From positions 28,814,825 to 28,878,824 of the forward strand of contig NC_068974.1 in assembly GCF_016808095.1 (NCBI RefSeq): a DNA stretch of 64,000 nucleotides, read 5' to 3'. The notes beneath the pieces were generated by a model. The model made no database searches. It saw only the letters and a program-made list of their open reading frames with translations, and had not been told where the DNA came from. A program made the position numbers and the translations under genes. This DNA is from Vigna angularis. Lineage: Eukaryota > Streptophyta > Magnoliopsida > Fabales > Fabaceae. Positions 53,705 to 64,000 of this stretch are shown here, one piece after another; position 1 is the stretch's first letter; every line of letters starts with the position of its first letter.

Positions 53705-54526
53705 TGTTAGGGTATAAGGTGGGAGGTAATGAGAAGGAGAAGAAAGGTAGGAGGGAAGTGAGGCCAATCGGTATTGACCGTAAAGACCGAACGGTGGAAG
53801 ACATGGAGACGTTAGGCCGAACGGTGGACAAAAGTAGAAGTGAGGTCGAACGGTATTGACCGTAAAGGCCGAACCGTGGAAGACATGGAGAGGTTAGGCC
53901 GAACGGTGGACAAAAGGGGAAGTGAGGCCAAACGGTGGAAGGCATGGAGAGGTTAGGCCGAACAGTGGAAGACATGGAAAGGTTAGGCCGAACGGTAGAC
54001 AACAGGAAGCGACCAGGCCGAACAGTGGGAAGCAGAGAGAATATTCAGTATAAGTTAATTAAAGTAAATAAATATAGTATAAGTTAATTAGAATAAATAA
54101 ATATATATTCAGGGAAATATTCAATATAAGATATTTATAATTAAGGATATATGCTAGGATAATATATGGGGAGATATTTATATTAAATATAGGGATATTT
54201 ATATTAAATGCAGATATATTCTAGGAAAATATTTAATAAGAGATGTGCGAGAAATAATTAGTATAAATAAAGTTAGAGTTTAGGGTTAAAGGTATGTTTT
54301 TGATTATTGAGTTTTGTGACAAACATTATTGTCTTGTGAGAGAGGTTATGTTCTCAAAGTAATTGAAGGAGGTTATGCTCCCAATTATTTTTTACCCTTG
54401 TTTATTCAGATATTACCATCAATAAAAGAGATTCATTCATCCATTGCCATTTGTTTATTGTTCTGTTACGTGTGAAAGAGTGTGAAAGGTTGTATTTGGC
54501 TAGTTTACGTACTCAGGTACGTAACA
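53705..54526 (+). repeat. 5' LTR (822 bp) with internal ~30-bp tandem repeats
   Basis: It carries about seven copies of a unit like GAGGTTAGGCCGAACGGTGG (period near 30 bp) at 53755-54035. It then shares with the 3' LTR the AGTATAAGTTAATTAGAATA...AAGTAATTGAAGGAGG sequence. Confidence 0.82.
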
Positions 54527-54550
54527 ATTGGTCCGACCTGCCGGATCATC

Positions 54551-55632
54551 ATGGAGGGAAGAGTGAATGTCATTGAAGGGAAATTAGAGGTCATAGAAAT
54601 CTCCATGGGCGGATTGCAGACGGTAGTCCAAGAGCTAGTGAAGATGATGTGGGAGCGCGGTCGACGACATGAGGGGAATTCGGAGGACAGTTAAGGGTCT
54701 GTCAACGGGAGAAAGGAGGAGGAGGGTAAGAAAGACGATGGCGGGCTAGATGGGGGACACCGAAAGGAGCAGCCGATTTGGAGGAAAAGGGTCGATTTAC
54801 CCGTTTTTGAAAGGATTGATCCGTTGAATTGGATCAATAGAGCGGAAAAGTTCTTTGAACTACAAGGAGTATCGGAGGAAGAAAAGTTGCGCCTGTCTTA
54901 TATCAGCATGGAGGGAGTTCCTAGACACTGGTTCAGTTTCTGGAGAGAGAAGGCCAAGGACCGTTCATGGGGAGGATTGAAGGAGGCGATGGTGAACCAA
55001 TTTGGAGGAAGGAGCCGGGGAACAATCTTTGAGAGGTTGGCGGCCTGTAAACAAGCAGGCACCATGGAAGAGTATATCCAAGGTTTCGAAATCTTGGTCG
55101 GCCAAACGAAAGCAATACCCGAAGCACAACTGATGGGGTATTTTATGGCAGGCTTACAAGAGGGGATCCGTAATCAAATCCATCTACTTGATCCGCAGAA
55201 GTTGATGGTTGCCATGAGAATTGCAAGGGATGCCGAGGAGGCCTAGGGCAGGACAAAGGATGAGAATTGGAGCGTGACAAAGAACCCGTCACCTTTGGAA
55301 CGAACGGTGAGGAGACACAGCCCGGAGTAAATCGTTATAACCCAGGCCGATTGGTCGTCGCCGAGCGGTCTAAAGTCAATCACTATAACCCAGGCCGATC
55401 GGGAGTCGCTGAGAGTGTGGGGTCCGTACGGAAGGAAGGTAGTGATAATAATGGGAGAAACACCAGGAACATGCCTTATTCAGAAGCCATAAAACGGAGA
55501 GAAGAGGGAAGGTGTATCAGGTGTGGGGGACCGTTTGGTCCTTATCACCACTGCCTGGACAGGAGTTTGAGAGTCCTGATATTGGTAGAGGACGAGGAGG
55601 AATTTCCACCACCCAAACCTCCAGACCTGAAT
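54551..55632 (+). pseudogene. Gypsy-type Gag protein, broken
   Basis: ATG at 54551 opens MEGRVNVIEGKLEVIEISMG, a short N-terminal coiled-coil-like region, interrupted by TAA at 54692. The same frame resumes with NWINRAEKFFELQGVSEEEK and LSYISMEGVPRHWFSFWREK, the Retrotrans_gag domain, and runs to TAG at 55244. After a frameshift, a C-terminal part (about 55267-55632) contains repeated NHYNPGR/NRYNPGR segments and a CIRCGGPFGPYHHC zinc-knuckle-like motif with unusual spacing, then an acidic EDEEEFPPP tail. Gag forms virus-like particles. With no pol, this element would depend on enzymes from another element. Confidence 0.8.
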
Positions 55633-55704
55633 TGATGAGGAGCCATGAGATCAAGCTCCCCCAATCCAACCTTGGGGACAAGGTTGTTTTGCAGCAGGGT
55701 GTAA

Positions 55705-56357
55705 TGTTAGGGTATAAGGTGGGAGGTAATGAAAAGGAGAAGAAAGGTAGGAGGGAAGTGAGGCCGAACGGTATTAACCGTAAAGGCCGAACGGTGGAAG
55801 GCATGGAGAGGTTAGGCCGAACAATGGAAGGCATAGAGAGGTTAGGCCGAACGATAGACAACATGAAGCAACCAGGCCGAACGGTGGGAAGCAGAGAGAA
55901 TGTTCAGTATAAGTTAATTAGAGTAAATAAATATAGTATAAGTTAATTAGAGTAAATAAATATATATTCAGGAAAATATTCAATATAAGATATTTATAAT
56001 TAAGGATATATGTTACGATAATATATAGGGAGATATTTATATTAAATATAGGAATATTTATATTAAATGCAGATATATTCTAGGAAAATATTTAATAAGA
56101 GATGTGCGAGAAATAACTAGTATAAATAAAGTTAGAGTCTAGGGTTAAAGGTATGCTTTTGATTATTGAGTTTTGTGACAGACATTATTGTCTTATGAGG
56201 GAGGTTATGCTCTCAAAGTAATTGAAGGAGGTTATACTCCCAATTATTGTTTACCCTTATTTATTCAAATATTGCCATCAAGAAATTCATTCATCTATTA
56301 TCATTCGTTTATTGTTCTGTTAAGTGTGAGAGAGTGTGAAAGGTTGTATTTGGCTAG
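55705..56357 (+). repeat. 3' LTR (about 653 bp), truncated at its end
   Basis: Same start as the 5' LTR but with fewer GGCCGAACGG repeat units (about four) and without the final TACGTACTCAGG...CGTAACA part. Confidence 0.8.
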
Positions 56358-56853
56358 TAATATGCTAACTCTTTAATTTTTTAGAAAATGAACTTTTGTT
56401 AATCTGCTAAAAATGTGATTCATAATTCTACTTCTACCATGTTAATCTCCTTTTGGTTTCAAGTCCAATGCAACGATGTAATGGTTAGATTAATAGATAA
56501 GACATTGTTTTTGTCAAGATATCAAACACATGACGTATATAAACCGTGTATGCAATTTAGTGTATGTATAATACACGTATATATATTATAACACATACAT
56601 AATGCATTGATGAGTATCTTCGCTGAGCCTGAGAGAGACATGTGTCAAATGGTCGGCGCCAAATCCTTTTGACTTTGAACATCTTACACTGCTTTCCTCT
56701 GCTATAAAAGCATTGTCGTCTCAGCCATCACCACAAGCAACAGAACTTCACTTTCTGTGTCTTTTTGTGGTAAGAAATATTAAGTTTTCTACCCTTTTGG
56801 CTTATTGGAACCTTCCTGCACCGTACTCCACTTTTCATCTATATACTTTGAAA
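56358..56853 (+). promoter_or_regulatory. MYB gene promoter and 5' UTR
   Basis: The 500 bp between the retroelement and the MYB start codon. TATAAAA lies at 56703-56709, about 145 bp upstream of the ATG. The pyrimidine-rich region before the TATA box includes several CACA and ACGT strings (for example GACGTATATAAA near 56533). The LTR end at 56357 makes this the only unique promoter sequence. Confidence 0.6.
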
Positions 56854-58183
56854 ATGGGAAGAGCTCCTTGCTGTGACAAGAATGGACTCAAGAAGGGTCC
56901 ATGGACACCAGAAGAAGACCTTAAACTCATCAAGTACATTCAGACTCATGGACCAGGCAATTGGAGATCCCTACCTAAAAGTGCTGGTTTGTTATTTCCT
57001 TCTCCCTCCCTTTTCATTAGCATTTACCAATAACACATTGTTTTGTTATAGGAAAGATTAGTCATACTAACTTAGAAGATATCATTTTTGTTTCGAAAAG
57101 ATGTAAATGTTGTAATATATATCAAATTGTCCTAACAAAATATTGCTTGGGTTGACCTTGAGTTTGAGAAACACCATTTTTGTTTATACTAACATGTTTT
57201 CAACACATACACGGTTTTCTTGTTCTATCTACTCGATTGTTACTATTCACTAACACATACATTTGACCAGGTCTACAAAGGTGTGGCAAGAGTTGCCGCC
57301 TTCGATGGACAAATTACCTTAGACCTGATATTAAGAGAGGAAGATTCTCCTTAGAAGAAGAAGATACGATTATTCAGTTGCACAGTATCATGGGAAACAA
57401 GTAAGAACTATCTATGACCATTTTCCTTCATATATATCAGGATCTGTCTAATAAGCTTCAATATTATAGATTGGTACGAGTTTCTGATCAATAATATGGT
57501 TAATTTCTGGTTTACTTAGATGGTCATCTATAGCAGCTAGGTTGCCAGGAAGAACTGACAATGAAATAAAGAACTATTGGAACACACACATTAGGAAGAG
57601 GCTTCTTCGTATGGGAATTGATCCAGTTACACATGCCCCACGCCTTGACCTGCTAGACATGTCATCTATTTTAAGGACAGTGTTGAATCCCTCCCTTAAC
57701 ATGCAAGGCTTCTTAGGAGGAGCTCAAGTTTTGATCAACCAAGGCTTGTTAAACCTTGCTGCTACAGCCTCTCTTCTAGAGAATCAAAATTTGGCTTCAC
57801 ACAATTATGTACAAAACCAAGTTGCTCAACCACTAGACATAACTCAGCTTCAAAGTTTGGAAGGATTCTCTGGCACCGTGGAAAACTTTAGCTGCTCAAA
57901 TTCTCCTTCGGGTGATGAGAACCTTGTTTTGCAACAAAACCAAGTTGATTTGTTAGGTAACCATGTTTTTGCGCATTCCATGAAAAATGCAGAGCTGAAA
58001 AAGGGGTATGACTCGGCTATGCCTACGCCTGAGTCAAGTCCAAACCAGTTGAATTCATCATCCAACTATTTGAGAAGTGGCAGGGAGGAAGAGAAGAATA
58101 GTTTTTGCAGTGACTTGTTCGAATTTGATATTCCAGAGGGTTTAGACATTGCTGATATTTTTTGTACTGTCCCAGAGTGTTAA
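56854..58183 (+). CDS. R2R3-MYB transcription factor, subgroup 11-like (MYB41/74/102 type), 308 aa
   Basis: Three exons, 56854-56986, 57271-57400 and 57520-58183, have GT-AG introns at the two positions conserved in plant R2R3-MYBs (within the R2 AGL codon and after GNK in R3). R2 starts [21 protein letters not shown]3 reads [20 protein letters not shown], then [20 protein letters not shown]. After R3 comes [20 protein letters not shown], and the C terminus has [20 protein letters not shown]. Both motifs match AtMYB102/MYB74/MYB41-type factors, which act in the nucleus in osmotic, drought, wounding and cuticle or suberin responses. The subgroup is inferred from these motifs. The ATG is the family-typical [11 protein letters not shown] start. 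A retrotransposon LTR ends about 500 bp upstream. Confidence 0.94.
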
Positions 58184-59019
58184 TCTGTTAGAAGTTATCT
58201 GAAGGAGTGGCTTGTGTTGCCCCTTTTGGATGCATTGTTGCATGTATATACATTCCAGTATTTTGCAGTTGAATTTTGTTGTTCATACAATTGGATGTTC
58301 ATGTTCCTTGGTTTGTTTTCATACGTGAAATTTTGACTTTTGAGAAGATTGTTGGAGTTTTGTAGTTTCACCTTCTGTTGAATATATTGTATCTCATTTT
58401 GTAAATAAGTCAACGTTCTCTAATCTTTTTCACAAAATTTCATAAAGTTATATTTCCTTTGAATTTAAATATAACACTTTTTTTTTAGTTTTCTCTTTTA
58501 TAAAATTGTCTTTTGTTTGTGTGGTATTGAATATTTTCATCTGAATATTTTTAAACGACTTTAATTGATAACTGAGTTTTTCTGTATGAATTGTTTCAAT
58601 GTATGTGGAATAGGGAATTTTAGAGATTAAATTTATTAAAAATTAATATTTTACAATTGTTCTCTCACAATATTCATTACGGAAAGTAATGAAATAAGAA
58701 AAATTAGTTAGTCTCAATAATTTTAAGGATAATTTTGAGAACTATTATAATTATTGATTATTTTAACGTTAATAAATTAATTACTTTTCAAATAGATGCT
58801 AATTAATTATCCATAATGTAGTTATAGCATTTTAAAAATATTAAGTTAATTAATATTATCAATTTCTAAGGAAATATTAACTAATTGAACTCATTCTCGT
58901 AAATCATAAATGATATATTTATCGAGATAGAAGAATTATTTTCGAAAAATGATTTTAATAATTGATATTTATTTATTTTTTGTTAGTTTATGTAAAAAAA
59001 ACAATGAGTTGTATTCGTG
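58184..59019. other. MYB 3' UTR and AT-rich intergenic sequence
   Basis: The first 200-300 bp probably form the MYB 3' UTR. No gene in the rest. Confidence 0.4.
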
Positions 59020-59622
59020 GTGCTATCAAAATGGGTAATCCAGCTCAACCTCGTCCGACTCACTACGGATTGGTTACTTAGTGAGTCAATCCAACCCGAG
59101 TCACTAATTAGCGAGCTGAAAAAATTTTGAATCTGTCCCGACCCACCACAGGTTGTGGGTTAAACGGGTTAGCTCACTAGCTTACTTAATTATAAGTTTT
59201 TTTTAAATAAAAAAATTATAACTTTTTTAATTCAAATATAAATAAATTTCACTTTAAAATTATGTTAAACTCCTAAGACAATTCAAAATAAATAAAAAAA
59301 TATCATATGCGTAATCCAAAAACAAGCACAAAAGGCAAACAAATAAGTTTTTAATATTAATAATTTTTGTATCACTTGTCCATTTATAATATTAGAGTCT
59401 TGAATAAAAAATCTATAATATTTTTTGTCTTGTAACGTCTTTTTTTTATCCTCATTTACAATATAATAAAAAATGTTAAATAATAATATTGAAACACAAA
59501 ATAATAAATAATTAAATTAAATTAGGTGAGTTGGTGAGTCAACCCAACTCACCACGGGTTCAACTCGGGTGAGTCAGGTTGTAAGTAAGCCGGGTTGAAA
59601 ACCAACCAGTATAAAAGAATTA

Positions 59623-60416
59623 GGGTGTTGCTACCTCCACCATCACACCTTTCTCCCTCCACCTCCACTTTACTATTTTGTCCCTCAGTAAAATTTTATT
59701 TTTAGGATTATTATTTTTTAATTTTACCCATTCACAACATATTTCACTAATAACCTATTATAGTCCCGTACATGAGTAAAATATTTTTCTTTCATTTTAA
59801 CATTATATTTCTTCCTCTCTTTCTTTCGTGGTTGTGAGATACTACAAGTTGCAAAGGTTGGTGGTGGTGGAAAGAGTTATCAAGCAGTCTCCCTCTCGTG
59901 GTGCAGTGCGTGTCGTGCTTTCTCGTATTCGAATAAACCTTGAAATAAAACCCTAAAATAAAAAACGTAACCTTTAAACGGAGGTGACATCCATTGAAGA
60001 TGTGTTTAAAGGTTACATTTTTTATTTTAGTTTGTTTTATTAGGGGACATCCGTTGAAGGATGTCACCTCCGTTGTATACTTCCTAACGCTGGTTGATGC
60101 TCTGGACGCTTCTCGATGTTCCTCCACACCATGGCGGTGACGCTCCTTCACACCACGGCGGCAATGGAAGCTTTCAAACCAAAAAAAAAAGCTGGAAAGA
60201 AAAAGGAATGGAAGTGCGGGAGGTGGGGAGGTGAAACGAAAATGGGGAAAGGGAAAGAGAGTTCCGTGGTTGGGTGCTGGGAAAGTAAAATTAGGATTTC
60301 AAATTATTTAAAATAGGGTAAAAGTAAAAATCTTTTTAACTTAAGGATATAATTGTATTTAAAATAATGTGGGGAGGTGGAGGAAGTATAGGGTGGTGGT
60401 GGAGGGAGCAACACCC
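59623..60416. mobile_element. MULE-like element with perfect 9-bp TSD AAAGAATTA
   Basis: The ends GGGTGTTGCTACCTCCACCA and the inverse GGGTGTTGCTCCCTCCACCA form TIRs. AAAGAATTA lies on both sides (59614-59622 and 60417-60425). Inside, a second hairpin is formed by AACGGAGGTGACATCC (about 59978) and its near-inverse GGATGTCACCTCCGTT (about 60059), plus AAAAAACGTAACCTTTAAAC-type arms. No transposase. Its termini are shared with the element near 48290-48830. Confidence 0.87.
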
Positions 60417-60499
60417 AAAGAATTACATTTTTTTTAAATTCAACCCAGCTCTAACCCGTAGTGGGCTGGGTTGGCTCGAGAGTTACAAGTCATTTTGAT

Positions 60500-61863
60500 G
60501 AGTGTTTCATCCTACACCTCCAAGATCTCATCCTGCACCTCCAAAAGTTCCACTTTTAACCTTCTGACATCTCATCATTATTCTACACCTTTAACTTTGT
60601 AAAAAATTTTATTTTTAATTTTAATAAATATATTTTTATTTTCTTTTCTTTTTCTTGTTAAAAAGACTATACACCACCTTAATAATAATTAAATCTAAAA
60701 TTCTAATATTATTTAATATAATTTTATATTTTAATAATTATTAAAATATAATTTATATTATAATAATAGTTATATTAAAAATATAAAAATGAAATAATTA
60801 AAATAAAAATAATAACAAAAAAGTAAAATTATATTAAATAAAATATTTAATATATTCAAATATATTAAATTATATTAATATATTAAATTAAATTAAATAA
60901 TTATTAAAATTTAAATAATAAACAAAATTTAAAACAATTATTTATAAATAACAAATAAAATTATATTAAATAAAATATTTAAATATACTAAATTATATTA
61001 AAATATTAAAATATTAAATTAAATTAAATAATTATTAAAATTTATATATAAAATAAAATTTTAAAAACCATTCTTTATCGGATATGATATCGATTCATAA
61101 CTTATCGGATATCCGATTAACAAATTTTTCAAAATTTTGTTTTTTTTTAAATTTTAAAAATTATTAAATTTAATTTAATATTTTAATATAATTTAATATA
61201 TTTAAATATATTAAATATAATTTTAAGTATTATTTTTATTTTCATTTTTATTCTTATTTTAGTTATTATTTTTCAATTTTCTTAATAGAACTATTTTTAA
61301 AATATAAATTATATTTTATTAGTTATTAAAATATAAAAATATAATAAGTAATATTATAATTTTTATTTAAATTTAATATTTATTAAATTTTAAATAAAAA
61401 GCAAAAGGATTAACATATTTTATAGATTTTAATATATAAATAAGTTTTTTAAAATTTTCATTTTTATTTAAAATTTAATAATTATTTAATTTGTTTCAAT
61501 ATTTTATTATAATTTAATATATTTGAATATATTAAATCAAATTTATTATTATTATTATTATTTTATTTTATTTTTATGTTTTTAATATAACTATTATTAT
61601 AATATAAATTATATTTTAATAATTATTAAAATACAAAATTATTTTAAATAATATTTAAATTTTAAATTAAATTAAATTAAATTATTATTAAGATAGTGAA
61701 GATTGTTTTTAATAAAAAAGAAAAGAAAATGGAAAAATATTTATTAAAGTTAAAAATAAAGTTTTAAAAAATTTGGAGGTGCAGGATGAGAGATGCCAGA
61801 AGGTTAAAAATGAAATTTTTGGAGGTGCAAGATGAGATCTTGGAGGTGTAGGATGAAACACTC
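60500..61863. mobile_element. Fold-back MULE-like element with perfect 9-bp TSD CATTTTGAT
   Basis: Starts GAGTGTTTCATCCTACACCT and ends with its exact inverse. CATTTTGAT flanks both ends (60491-60499 and 61864-61872). The TIRs remain similar for over 130 bp and carry a repeated CTCATCCTGCACCTCCAAAA phrase (twice per arm). Beyond them the two halves stay roughly complementary (AT-rich TTAATATAATTTAATATATT-type sequence) up to a centre near 61080-61130 marked by TTATCGGATATCCGATTAA. The whole element could fold into one long hairpin. No transposase. Confidence 0.86.
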
Positions 61864-61872
61864 CATTTTGAT

Positions 61873-62627
61873 AACACAATATTTTGTAACTTATTATAAT
61901 ATTAATTATTGATAGAAATTATACTTAATGTTAGATATTATTATGTATCTTGAAATATTAGTTCAAATCTTAAATTAATCAGTTATTTGTCACGAAAAAG
62001 AATTATTAAAATAAAATAAAAGAAAAAAGTTAATTATTTTATATTTTATAATTTTAGTTTTACAATTTTTTATGAAAAACTTTTAGAATAAAAACCTTAA
62101 ATTTGTGTTGAGTTTAACTCAATTTTCTGAAATAAAGTGCATATAGAAGTTTTTATATTGTTCAATTCACGTGGATAAAAAAATTGTGTTCCTTTTTGTC
62201 AAGATGACCGTGTTTAATTCTCGATTGAATTTGTTTTGTTAAAAATTCAATGAACTTGATTAAGACCATTATTAGTGAACAAATTTAAGACATTTGTAAC
62301 GGTTTCAAAGTTATTAAGATAATTTATCAAGTTTTCATATTATAGACTTTAATTATTTACAAATATTAAAAAAGAAACAAGACAATTCAATAGAAAAAGA
62401 CATACTAAGTTTATGTAAATTCATAAATGCATTTACCAAAAGTGTTAAATTATTGATTAATAATGACTTTTAATATTATTTATGTTAGGATTATCTTAGA
62501 AAAAAATACGAAGTGAACATAGTTGAATTTAGAACCATCATAGGATCAAAAATGATTATTTGTATTTCCTTTTCTCTTCTCCATTATCGTGCTTCAACTG
62601 TTGGTAGCCATTATCACTCTTCTCATC
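61873..62627. other. AT-rich intergenic, no gene seen
   Basis: Nothing recognised between the composite element and the hAT-like element. Confidence 0.4.
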
Positions 62628-62635
62628 CTTGAGAG

Positions 62636-63591
62636 TAGGGCTGGACAAAATTAACTAAATTGTACTAAACTATAGTTATCTGTACTATAATAAACTAAAA
62701 AAGCTGAACTAATTAAAATAATATCCAAACTCTATTGTTTTATAATTCAATTTTAAAAAACTGAACTTATATCAGTTAACTAATAACTAAACTATACTAT
62801 CCATTCAAACATAAGCCTACTGTGTTTAAAAAGCGGTAACTAAAATATATATATAAACTAAACTTTGCATTCAAACATAAATATACTGGTACTCAAACAT
62901 AAATATACTGGTATTCAAACATAAGCATAGTCAGTTTCAAAAGACCGTAAATAAAATATATATGATTACAAACTTCAAATTGTGGAATTGAAGAAAAAAT
63001 TATTTAAAATACTTTTTATTTTATATTTAAAATAATAAAATGGTATATTTAAAGATATTCTTTTATATTTAAAATAATAAAATAGTATATTTAAAGATAT
63101 TGTTTTATATTTAAAATAATAAAATAAATAGTATTTAAAAAAGAATATCTACTTTATTTGTCCAATTTATTCACTGTCTTAATTGGTGAATAATTAAGAT
63201 TATAAAAAAAATTATTATGAAGCACAATAAACTTTTAACATTTGAATTTAACCACCAACTATATTTGTTAGGTGAATTTACTTATAATTTAAATCCAAAT
63301 TGAAACTGTACTGTCTTGATTTTTATTAATATTGTAAACAATTATTTAAGTTCATAACCTTTCAATACTTAACGCATAACAAACAACAGTGAGAATACAA
63401 TTATGCAGCTGATAGTATGCTTACAAATTTCAGTTCAGTTATTAGTTAACTAATATAAGTTCAGTTTTTAAAAACTGAACTCTTAAATAGTATAGTTTAA
63501 ATATTATATTAAGTAGTTCAGTTTCTTTTAGTTTATTAAAAATATAGTTAATTGTAGTATAGTATAGTTCAGTATGTTATGCCCAGCCCTA
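62636..63591. mobile_element. hAT-like non-autonomous element with 8-bp TSD CTTGAGAG
   Basis: The ends TAGGGCTGGACAAAATTAAC and the inverse TAGGGCTGGGCATAACATAC are imperfect TIRs. CTTGAGAG lies on both sides (62628-62635 and 63592-63599). An 8-bp duplication with TAGGGCTGG-type termini is characteristic of hAT elements. The subterminal regions (CAGTTAACTAATA..., ACTAAACTATA-type) are inverted copies of each other over 150 bp or more. AAACATAA(G/A)(C/T)ATA phrases repeat in the left half. No coding sequence. Confidence 0.88.
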
Positions 63592-63599
63592 CTTGAGAG

Positions 63600-64000
63600 T
63601 GTACCATTTTTATTAGGATAACGAAAATATACTTGATTGTAAGGTCCGTGAGAGATACTTGTAGTTTGTTGGATTTCGGTATTTTAATATCTGTTTATAA
63701 ATGAGTTGAATAGTATTATTGTATTTGTGAGTATCCATTACTTGTAAAAATTTAAAATTAAAATTATATTTTATTATGTTAATTTAATTAAAATTAAAAT
63801 TAAATTTTAATTTATATTATATTATTTTATATTTTTTTTGTAATTTTATTTAGATTTTATTTTAAAAGTTTATAAAATATCTTTTTGTAATATTCACGGG
63901 TATTCACGGATATTCGCAGGTTTTAGAATACTAGTAGATATTTTTTAAACGGGTATCTCACGAGTAATAGAGCATGTAACAAGTAGATTTTTTTCATTAC
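63600..64000. other. AT-rich sequence; possible element end at the window edge
   Basis: CACGGGTATTCACGGATATT near 63896 and CGGGTATCTCACGAGTA near 63951 resemble terminal sequence of dispersed hAT-type repeats, but the partner end would lie outside the window. Confidence 0.3.

Larger units (their letters stand above)
53705..56357 (+). mobile_element. Gag-only Gypsy-type LTR retrotransposon (TR-GAG-like)
   Basis: Direct LTRs beginning TGTTAGGGTATAAGGTGGGA lie at 53705-54526 and 55705-56357. The internal 1.2 kb encodes only a Gag-like protein and no protease, reverse transcriptase or integrase. A purine/T-rich tract with CTTGGGGACAAGGTTG leads into the 3' LTR, as in Gypsy elements. The first LTR ends ACGTACTCAGGTACGTAACA. 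The second stops about 20 bp earlier, so its end is deleted or mutated. The octamer AGTAATAT occurs on both sides (53684-53691 and 56356-56363) and may be a remnant of the insertion site. Confidence 0.8.
59020..61877. mobile_element. Composite TIR element (hAT-like ends) hosting two other insertions
   Basis: The left end near 59025 reads ATCAAAATGGGTAATCCAGC. The right end near 60440-60499 (continued after 61863) is the inverse: GGCTGGGTTGGCTCGAGAGT and CATTTTGAT. The outer ATCAAAATG/CATTTTGAT pair and the CAACCCAGCTC arms match. Within it lie the MULE at 59623-60416 and the fold-back element at 60500-61863. No outer target-site duplication could be settled, so the outer ends are approximate. 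Confidence 0.55.

Noticed and set aside
60116..60316. 66-codon Lys-rich frame
   Set aside because: Lies inside the TSD-bounded MULE at 59623-60416 and has no motif.

Overview
The window is plant nuclear DNA: AT-rich, with spliced genes with GT-AG introns, a chloroplast-targeted protein, an R2R3-MYB gene and dense retroelements and DNA transposons. The host gene families (DUF3774 wound-induced genes, THF1, a DGK without C1 domains, a subgroup-11-like MYB) and the repeat style suggest a papilionoid legume, perhaps Vigna or Phaseolus. That placement is inference from gene resemblance; no search was run.

Layout. 1-5.1 kb: intergenic repeats (a 45-bp tandem array, a long-TIR element, a CACTA element with a perfect TSD, an AT microsatellite). 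5.1-5.4 kb: a wound-induced DUF3774 gene on the minus strand. 6.3-11.1 kb: a complete but disabled Ty1/Copia element with 177-bp LTRs. 11.2-12.4 kb: a decayed MULE transposase. 12.6-15.1 kb: repeated modules around a dsRNA-binding (DRB-like) pseudogene. 15.4-19.7 kb: a second Copia, 5' truncated. 20.1-23.6 kb: a DUF3774 pseudogene, a degenerate minisatellite and an apparently intact DUF3774 gene. 26.3-27.5 kb: a MULE with long TIRs and a perfect 10-bp TSD.

30.3-35.5 kb: THF1/PSB29 on the plus strand, five exons, 291 aa, with a LINE fragment, an AT microsatellite and a MITE in its introns. 37.7-44.7 kb: a diacylglycerol kinase on the minus strand, twelve exons, 487 aa, with a Copia fragment in intron 8. 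45.6-47.8 kb: a non-autonomous LTR element with TSD CTTAC. 48.3-49.4 kb: a TIR element beside a Gypsy integrase relic. 53.7-56.4 kb: a gag-only (TR-GAG-like) LTR element ending about 500 bp before a three-exon R2R3-MYB gene (56.85-58.18 kb, plus, 308 aa). 59-63.6 kb: TIR elements, two of them nested, and a hAT-like element.

The host genes are independent loci, not a pathway: plastid/thylakoid biogenesis (THF1), lipid signalling (DGK), stress-type transcription (MYB) and wound response (DUF3774). All three multi-exon reading frames close in phase. Most other sequence is transposon-derived, and several elements can be bounded exactly by target-site duplications. I found no CRISPR, operon, tRNA or rRNA, and nothing that convincingly forms a new biochemical system. 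The most unusual items are the gag-only element, the GGCCGAACGGT motif shared by two LTR families, the DRB relic in repeated modules and the nested fold-back elements.
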